Positions 58,737-64,000 of a DNA stretch of 64,000 nucleotides are shown piece by piece. The notes under the pieces are model-generated. The model made no database searches. It saw only the letters and a list, made by a program, of their open reading frames with translations, and was not told where the DNA came from. Source of the stretch: Pseudomonas marvdashtae. Its GTDB lineage: Bacteria; Pseudomonadota; Gammaproteobacteria; Pseudomonadales; Pseudomonadaceae. Positions within the stretch are counted from its first letter, which is position 1; each line of letters starts with the position of its first letter. Where the stretch lies: the NCBI RefSeq assembly GCF_014268655.2, contig NZ_JABWQX020000001.1, positions 2,014,001-2,078,000 of the forward strand. The letters run 5' to 3'. The translations under genes were made by a program, and so were the position numbers.

Positions 58737-59663
58737 ATGGATCGTTTCGATGCGATGCAAGCGTTTGTTCGAGTGGTGGAGGCGGGCAGTTTTACCAAGG
58801 CGGCGCAAACCCTGCACATGAGCAAGACCACCGTGACCCAGTTGGTGCAGCAGCTCGAGGCACGCTTGCGGGTCAAGCTGCTCAACCGCACGACGCGCAA
58901 GGTCAATGTCACCGCTGACGGTGCAGTCTTCTATGAGCGAGCGATTCGCCTGCTGGCTGACATGGACGATGCCGAGACCAGCCTGTCGGGCGCCCAGGCG
59001 CTGCCTCGAGGGCGTCTGCGGGTTGATGTGCCGAGCCCGCTGGCCGCGATGATCCTGGTGCCGGCGCTGCCGGCTTTTCATGCCCGCTATCCGGACATCC
59101 AGATCGACATGGGCGTGAGTGATCGCATCGTCGACATCATTGATGAAAACGTCGATTGCGTGGTGCGTGGCGGTGAACTGAAGGATCAGTCGCTGATCGG
59201 CCGGCGCGTCGGCAACCTGGCCCTCGGCGTCTTCGCCGCGCCGAGTTACCTGGCGCGCGTGGGCACGCCCGTTCATCCCCTGGAACTGGAGGATTCCGAG
59301 CACCGCATCGTCGGTTTCCTCTGGGCACGCACCGGCAAAGCGCTGCCTTACGCCATGCACAACCTCGACGAGCGCCTGCACATCAAGGGGCGCTACGTCG
59401 TGGCGGTCGACGATGGCAACGCTTACCTCGCCGCAGGCTTGGCGGGGTTGGGAATACTCTGGCTGCCCAGCTACATGTCACGACTCCACGAGGCGCAGGG
59501 TACGCTGGTGCCGCTGTTCGCAGGCTGGCGCCTGGACCCGATGCCGCTCTACGTGGCTTATCCGCCGAACCGTCACATCAGCGCCAAGTTGCGAGTGTTC
59601 ATCGACTGGGTGGTCGAGCTGATGGCGCAACATGCACCTATCCTTGATCGGCACACGTCATGA
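58737..59663 (+). CDS. LysR family regulator
   Basis: 308 residues. N-terminal HTH MDRFDAMQAFVRVVEAGSFTKAAQTLHMSKTTVTQLVQQLEARLRVKLLNRTTRKVNVT; substrate-binding domain follows with GVSDRIVDIIDENVDCVVRGGELKDQSLIGRRVG. GGAGAAG before the ATG. Divergent from the RidA gene at 58596; probably regulates it. Confidence 0.9.
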   Translation: MDRFDAMQAFVRVVEAGSFTKAAQTLHMSKTTVTQLVQQLEARLRVKLLNRTTRKVNVTADGAVFYERAIRLLADMDDAETSLSGAQALPRGRLRVDVPSPLAAMILVPALPAFHARYPDIQIDMGVSDRIVDIIDENVDCVVRGGELKDQSLIGRRVGNLALGVFAAPSYLARVGTPVHPLELEDSEHRIVGFLWARTGKALPYAMHNLDERLHIKGRYVVAVDDGNAYLAAGLAGLGILWLPSYMSRLHEAQGTLVPLFAGWRLDPMPLYVAYPPNRHISAKLRVFIDWVVELMAQHAPILDRHTS

Positions 59664-59693
59664 AAACATTCTCGATAGCAGAGGAGATGCACG

Positions 59694-60086
59694 ATGGACC
59701 GATTCACCGGCGGTTGCCTGTGCGGCAACATTCGCATTGAAGCTTCGGGGCGCCCATACCGGATCGGCCTTTGCCACTGCCTCGATTGCCGCAAGCACCT
59801 TGGTGCACTGTTTTACGCCGCCGCCGTGTTCCCCGAGGACGCGGTGACGATCAAGGGCGAAACCCGGGACTATGCTGGACGCCATTTCTGCCCCACCTGC
59901 GGCTCATCCCTGTTCGCCCGCAGTGGCGACGAAATCGAAGTGCACCTCGGCGCGCTCGACGCCCCCGACCAACTGACGCCCACTTACGAATGCTGGACCG
60001 TGCGCCGTGAGTCCTGGCTGCCGCCGTTTGCGCTGGCCCGGCACTACGAACGTGATCGTGAGGGCACGGGGCGGCTCGAGGAGTAG
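59694..60086 (+). CDS. GFA (CENP-V/glutathione-dependent formaldehyde-activating) family protein
   Basis: 130 residues with the GFA zinc pattern: GGCLCGNIR (CxC), GLCHCLDCRKH (CxCxxC), and HFCPTCGSSLF (CxxC). Family members include Gfa and other glutathione adduct enzymes, but most are uncharacterised. GAGGAGATG lies before ATG 59694. Follows the LysR gene by 30 bases. Confidence 0.9.
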   Translation: MDRFTGGCLCGNIRIEASGRPYRIGLCHCLDCRKHLGALFYAAAVFPEDAVTIKGETRDYAGRHFCPTCGSSLFARSGDEIEVHLGALDAPDQLTPTYECWTVRRESWLPPFALARHYERDREGTGRLEE

Positions 60087-60091
60087 GGCGG

Positions 60092-61540
60092 TCACTCGAA
60101 CCCGACAATCGCCTTGATTTCCAGATACTCCTCAAATCCATGGACCCCATATTCGCGTCCGTTTCCCGAGCGCTTGTAACCACCGAACGGCGCCATGGGA
60201 TTCCAGGCCGGGTAGTTCAACAACACTTGCCCGGCGCGGATGCGCGCAGCCACGGCGCGGGCCTGATCGAGGTCCTGGCCTTGGACATGGGCGCCCAGGC
60301 CGTAGACGGTGTCGTTGGCGATGGCCACTGCTTCATCCACCGTGTCGTAGGGGATGATGCACAGCACCGGGCCGAAGATTTCCTCCTGGGCGATGCGCAT
60401 GCCGGTGCTGACGTGAGAGAACACCGTCGGCCGGGTGTAGAAGCCTTTTTCAAAACCGGCTACGCGCCCCGGACCGCCGCAGAGCAGTTTTGCCCCTTCA
60501 TCCAGGCCCGCTTCGATCATGGCCTGCACGCGCTTGAACTGTGCCTCGTTGGCGATCGGGCCCAGTACGGTTTCCTCCGACAAGGGGTCGCCGACGATGA
60601 TCGCGTTGGCGGTGGCCGCGGCCAGCGCCTCGACTTCCGCCAGGCGGTTGCGCGGCACGATCATTCGGGTCGGTGCGCTGCACGACTGGCCGACATTGCG
60701 GAACGCCGACATCACTCCCGGCGGCACCGCTTTGGCAAAGTCCGCATCGGGCAGCAATATGTTCGGTGACTTGCCGCCCAGCTCCTGGGTGACGCGCTTC
60801 ACCGTGGTGGCGGCGGCTTGCGCGACCAGGGCGCCCGCGCGGTTGGAGCCGGTGATGGAGATCATGTCGATCTCGGGGTGCACGGCCATGGCCGCGCCGA
60901 CTTCGGCACCGCCGCCGTTGACGAGATTGAACACGCCCGCCGGCAGACCGGCGTCATGCACCAATTGGGCGAACAACAGGGCGCTCAAGGGGGACAGTTC
61001 GCTGGGCTTGAGCACCACGGTGCAACCGGCGGCAATCGCCGGGGCAACCTTGGCGGTGATCTGGTAAAGCGGCCAGTTCCACGGGGTGATCAGGCCGCAG
61101 ACGCCGATGGGTTCGCGCACGATGGCCGTGCCGTTTTCGACGTGCTGGAAGTGATAGGAAGTCAGCACATCGCGCGCGACCCGAACGTGCTCAGCGGCCA
61201 ATGGCACCTGCATGGACCGTGCGAAACCGATGGCCGCGCCCATCTCCAGGCACAGCACCTGGGCCAGCGCTTCCTTGCGTTCGAGCATCAGCTCGTGAAT
61301 CTTGCCGACGATCAACGCACGATCCGCCACCGGCGTTGCGGCCCAGTTGGGAAACGCCGCGCGAGCCGCGGCGACGGCGCGGTCAACGTCTTGGGAGGAG
61401 CCCTGGGCGACCTCGGCGATAATTTCCTCGGTGGCGGGATTGATCACCGATAGCGTCGTTGATCGGGCCGGAGACTGCCAGCGACCATCGATATAAAACT
61501 GCCCGGTGGTTTGCGCAATATTCGAGGTTTGGGTGGTCAT
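60092..61540 (-). CDS. NAD(P)-dependent aldehyde dehydrogenase
   Basis: 482 residues. Catalytic Glu in TQELGGKSPNILL and Cys in NVGQSCSAPTRM (ALDH core NxGQxC). The N-terminal has FYIDGRWQSPARSTTLSVINPATEE and the C-terminal NYPAWNPMAPFGGYKRSGNGREYGVHGFEEYLEIKAIVGFE. ATG 61540 (MTTQTSN) is chosen. Upstream on the same strand (62123, 63249) come a RidA and a DSD1-type enzyme, so the three may handle an amino acid or its aldehyde. Confidence 0.92.
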   Translation of the reverse strand: MTTQTSNIAQTTGQFYIDGRWQSPARSTTLSVINPATEEIIAEVAQGSSQDVDRAVAAARAAFPNWAATPVADRALIVGKIHELMLERKEALAQVLCLEMGAAIGFARSMQVPLAAEHVRVARDVLTSYHFQHVENGTAIVREPIGVCGLITPWNWPLYQITAKVAPAIAAGCTVVLKPSELSPLSALLFAQLVHDAGLPAGVFNLVNGGGAEVGAAMAVHPEIDMISITGSNRAGALVAQAAATTVKRVTQELGGKSPNILLPDADFAKAVPPGVMSAFRNVGQSCSAPTRMIVPRNRLAEVEALAAATANAIIVGDPLSEETVLGPIANEAQFKRVQAMIEAGLDEGAKLLCGGPGRVAGFEKGFYTRPTVFSHVSTGMRIAQEEIFGPVLCIIPYDTVDEAVAIANDTVYGLGAHVQGQDLDQARAVAARIRAGQVLLNYPAWNPMAPFGGYKRSGNGREYGVHGFEEYLEIKAIVGFE

Positions 61541-61733
61541 CCAACGGGCTCCTGGGGCAGTGACGACGCTGCCGAAAGCAGGTCGTGATTCTTCCCGATA
61601 AACTAACAAAGCGGCCCTGGCGGGATGTGCCGTTGTTGAGCCTGGCAAAGAACAATCTGCTGTATCTGCCAGGCTAACTTCGCAAAAAATGTAGCGACAT
61701 CGGTTCCGGGGGGCTGAGGTCTATTTCATGCCC

Positions 61734-62123
61734 TTAACCGCCACCGGCCAGCGCTTCGATTTCAATCAGGTACCCGTGATGCAGAGCCGGCACGGGGACC
61801 ACTGCACGTGCGGGTCGATGGTCGCCCAGATAGCGCGTGTAGATCCGGTCGAACGCAGGCCAGTGCTCAATGCCTGCGATGTACACCGTCACCTTCAACA
61901 AGTCACTTGGACGCCGGCCCGCCGCGCCGAGAATCGCCATCAAGTTATCCAGGGCGACGGTCACTTGCACCTCGAAGGGCTCGCCAATGCGGTGGCAGCC
62001 ATCGGCGCGTATCGGCAATTGTCCCGAGACATACAGCATGCCCTGGTACGCGACCGCTTGGGAGTAATGTCCGCCTGGCGCTGCGGCATCAAGGGTCTGG
62101 ATAAAATCGATTTCACCAGCCAT
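61734..62123 (-). CDS. RidA family protein
   Basis: 129 residues. GGHYSQAVAYQGMLYVSGQLPIRADG is the RidA core, and the C-terminal part has RPARAVVPVPALHHGYLIEIEALAGGG (Arg in PARAVVPV is the catalytic-type Arg). ATG 62123 overlaps the end of the DSD1-type gene by 11 bases, so they are co-transcribed. With a PLP enzyme upstream it could quench reactive enamine/imine products. Confidence 0.88.
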   Translation of the reverse strand: MAGEIDFIQTLDAAAPGGHYSQAVAYQGMLYVSGQLPIRADGCHRIGEPFEVQVTVALDNLMAILGAAGRRPSDLLKVTVYIAGIEHWPAFDRIYTRYLGDHRPARAVVPVPALHHGYLIEIEALAGGG

Positions 62124-63249
62124 GCAGGCGACTCCAGGTTTGCACCTCGCCGGTGTCCTTGCAGGCGTGGTAATGGGGAAACTGCGCGCCGGTGGCGCAG
62201 GCATGGTTGGGCAGGATGCGCAGGCGGTGGCCGACCGGGAAGCGCGTCGTGATATCGAAGCCCGTGGCATCGGCGAGGGTGATGATGCCGTGTTCCTGAT
62301 TGGCGCCCGTGAGCAGTGCGCCCTCGATCCATTCGCCGGCTTCGGTGCACACTTGTCCATAGCCGAAATCCCGCTGCTGACGTTGGGTCCCGCGGTCGCG
62401 GCTCATGGCCATCCAGCCAGCATCAGTGATGATCCAGCCTTTGTCGGGCTGATGGCCGATGACGGTGGTCAGTACGCTCAGCGCCAGCTCATCCGGCTGG
62501 CAGACGCCAACGTTCTGCATCACCAGGTCGAAGAACACATAGACGCCAGCGCGCACTTCGGTCACGCCCTCCAGGCTCAGCGCCGACAACGCAGTGGGCG
62601 TCGAACCGATGCTGACTTGCGGGCAGGCCAGCCCGGCTTCGCGCAGACGTTGGGCGGCGCTGACGCAAGTGCTGCGTTCCTGTTCGGCCAAGACTTGTAG
62701 CGCCTGCGGGCTGTCGAGTTCGTAACTGGAGCCGGCGTGGGTCATGACCCCGCAAAGCGGCATGCCGCCGTCGTTGAGCAACCGTGCAATGGCGATGAGT
62801 GAGTCGTCATCGACCCGCAGGCCGGATCGATGGCCGTCGCAGTCGATCTCGATCCAGACGTCGAAACGCGCGTCGTGCTGCTGGCCGAAATCAACAATGG
62901 CCTGCGCTCCCGCCAGGCTGTCGGTGAGGATGCCCAGGCGGCAACCCTTGCGCTTGAGGATCAGAGCTTGAGGCAATTTTCCGGGCGCCATGGCGACGGC
63001 ATAAAAGATATCCTCGATGCCAGCGGCGAAGCAATGTTGCGCTTCCTTTAAAGTGGACACGGTGACGCCGCTCGCACCCGCGTCGATCTGCGCCTGGACC
63101 ACCGGCAAGCATTTGCTGGTCTTGATGTGCGGCCGCAAGCGCACGCCCAAGGCGTCCATGCGCTGCTGCATGCGCTGGATATTGCGGTGCATGCGTGTGA
63201 CGTCGATCAGGGCGCAGGGGGTATCGAGCGTGGTGATTGAGGCTGGCAT
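62113..63249 (-). CDS. DSD1-family PLP enzyme (D-threonine aldolase/D-serine dehydratase-like)
   Basis: 378 residues. N-terminal alanine-racemase-like TIM barrel with the PLP lysine in RPHIKTSK (Lys43). The C-terminal domain has the zinc-type ligands in PNHACAT and the final HYHACKDTG. MTHAGSSYELD is present in the barrel. These enzymes cleave D-3-hydroxyamino acids; the exact substrate cannot be read. Start is ATG 63249. Confidence 0.88.
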   Translation of the reverse strand: MPASITTLDTPCALIDVTRMHRNIQRMQQRMDALGVRLRPHIKTSKCLPVVQAQIDAGASGVTVSTLKEAQHCFAAGIEDIFYAVAMAPGKLPQALILKRKGCRLGILTDSLAGAQAIVDFGQQHDARFDVWIEIDCDGHRSGLRVDDDSLIAIARLLNDGGMPLCGVMTHAGSSYELDSPQALQVLAEQERSTCVSAAQRLREAGLACPQVSIGSTPTALSALSLEGVTEVRAGVYVFFDLVMQNVGVCQPDELALSVLTTVIGHQPDKGWIITDAGWMAMSRDRGTQRQQRDFGYGQVCTEAGEWIEGALLTGANQEHGIITLADATGFDITTRFPVGHRLRILPNHACATGAQFPHYHACKDTGEVQTWSRLHGW

Positions 63250-63326
63250 GGGCTGGACTCGGTTGGCTGGGACTGGCGTGACTCTACTCAGTCAGCGTGA
63301 AGTCGTGGTTCAATGCGCCATCATCA

Positions 63327-63349
63327 ATCATTAAGTTGAACTGAATGAT
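63327..63349. promoter_or_regulatory. LysR-type operator overlapping the start codon
   Basis: ATCATT (63327-63332), 11 bases, AATGAT (63344-63349). The inner AGTTGAACT is also palindromic, so the whole 23 bases are symmetric except one pair. It contains the ATG at 63345 of the LysR gene. Confidence 0.6.
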
Positions 63350-64000
63350 CAGCCTTGAAGACCTGCGCATGACCGTGACATTGGCGCGTTCCGATTCTTT
63401 GAGCGCTGCCGCCAGGGCGCTGGATGTCTCGCCCCCCGCGCTGTCGATGCGCCTGCGCAAGCTGGAGGCATTGCTCGGCCTGACCCTGGCCAACCGCGAC
63501 GCGCGGCGCCTGAGCCTGACGGCCGACGGCGAGCGTTTCGCCCAACAGAGTGCGAGCTTGCTGGAACAGCTTGAAGCGCTACCCGAGTCGTTCAGGCGCC
63601 GCAATGATCAACTGGTCGGCACTCTCAGGTTGGCGGCGCCGTTCGGCTTCGGGCGTCAACGCGTTGCGCCGCTGCTGGCGCGTTTTGCCCGGCTGCATCC
63701 GCAGTTATGCCTCCATCTCGATTTGCGGGAAACGCCTTGGCCCGATCGTCACGACAGCGATGCGGTGATCCACATCGGCAACCTCAGCGACAGTCTTTGG
63801 GTCGCCCGCCCCCTGACCTCGAATGAACGATGGCTCTGCGCGAGCCCGGCCTATCTGGAGCAACACGGTATGCCTACGTCACCCGAGCAACTCGCCGGGC
63901 ACCGCTGCATTTGCATCCGTGAAAACGACGAGGATGTCACGCTGTGGCACCTGCGCAACGAGCAACGGCGCAAAACCCTGCGCATCAAGCCGGCCTTGAT
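63345..64000 (+). CDS. LysR family regulator, cut by window end
   Basis: First 218 residues seen; the 3' end is beyond 64000. HTH: MISLEDLRMTVTLARSDSLSAAARALDVSPPALSMRLRKLEALLGLTLANRDARRLSLTADGERF. The substrate-binding domain is under way (LRLAAPFGFGRQRVAPLL). ATG 63345 lies inside its own putative operator. Divergent from the DSD1-type gene, which it probably regulates. Confidence 0.88.
   Translation, partial: MISLEDLRMTVTLARSDSLSAAARALDVSPPALSMRLRKLEALLGLTLANRDARRLSLTADGERFAQQSASLLEQLEALPESFRRRNDQLVGTLRLAAPFGFGRQRVAPLLARFARLHPQLCLHLDLRETPWPDRHDSDAVIHIGNLSDSLWVARPLTSNERWLCASPAYLEQHGMPTSPEQLAGHRCICIRENDEDVTLWHLRNEQRRKTLRIKPAL

Overview
The window is a chromosomal segment of a Pseudomonas from the P. 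fluorescens complex. The evidence is high GC with strong third-position GC bias, the gene order trxB-ftsK-lolA-rarA-crcB-serS-cysG followed by ybiB/tusEBCD (a conserved Pseudomonas core block), and many REP/BIME palindromes of the type built on GTGGCGAGGGAGC. I saw no tRNA, rRNA, CRISPR array, integrase, transposase or prophage gene, so gains here look like ordinary accessory turnover.

Layout. (1) 1-12.4 kb: core housekeeping, with trxB, ftsK, lolA, rarA, crcB, serS and cysG, then a glutathionyl-hydroquinone reductase and the chained tusDCBE-ybiB operon for tRNA 2-thiouridine. (2) 12.5-19.6 kb: small conserved proteins, a lipoprotein, a GNAT enzyme, gamma-glutamyltransferase, a cysteine hydrolase, a TPR-like/HTH regulator, a beta-propeller protein and a DMT exporter. 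(3) 19.9-26.9 kb: an orphan RsbRD-like histidine kinase, a Tat-exported SMP-30 lactonase, a divergent thioesterase/TetR pair around a strong palindrome, and a TAXI-type TRAP transporter with DUF1850. (4) 27-32.4 kb: a LacI-controlled sugar operon (Gfo/Idh/MocA dehydrogenase, TIM-barrel isomerase, NupG-like MFS) and a PL7 alginate lyase. (5) 32.6-37.8 kb: a lipoprotein, lactate permease, two tandem DUF6124-type genes each with a long conserved leader, RidA and a degenerate SRAP protein. (6) 38-47 kb: two ferritin-like proteins plus a small ORF, then a glycan block (galE, glycosyltransferase, UDP-galactopyranose mutase, GH-A-like hydrolase, ABC exporter). (7) 47-64 kb: LysR/aldo-keto reductase, a CYP152-type P450, Kef-type antiporter plus flavoprotein, an OmpR/EnvZ-like two-component pair, MlaA-like lipoprotein, a divergent Nramp-like transporter, VOC, RidA, LysR, GFA, aldehyde dehydrogenase, RidA, a DSD1-type PLP enzyme and a LysR gene cut by the window edge.

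The strongest candidate for something undescribed is 34935-36595. An 847-bp unit (BIME, 111-residue gene, leader) is tandemly duplicated. In both leaders two CTACCAA copies compete for one TTGGTAG, several other stems are kept, an internal segment is hypervariable, and the ribosome binding site can pair with nearby sequence. This looks like a regulatory RNA in front of a small protein of unknown function. Secondary points are a shared FadR-like operator core at three distant loci (DMT exporter, SMP-30 lactonase, Nramp-like carrier), an Nramp-fold transporter without the usual metal-binding residues, and a galactofuranose-type glycan locus. All family assignments are from reading translated sequence by eye; no search was run.
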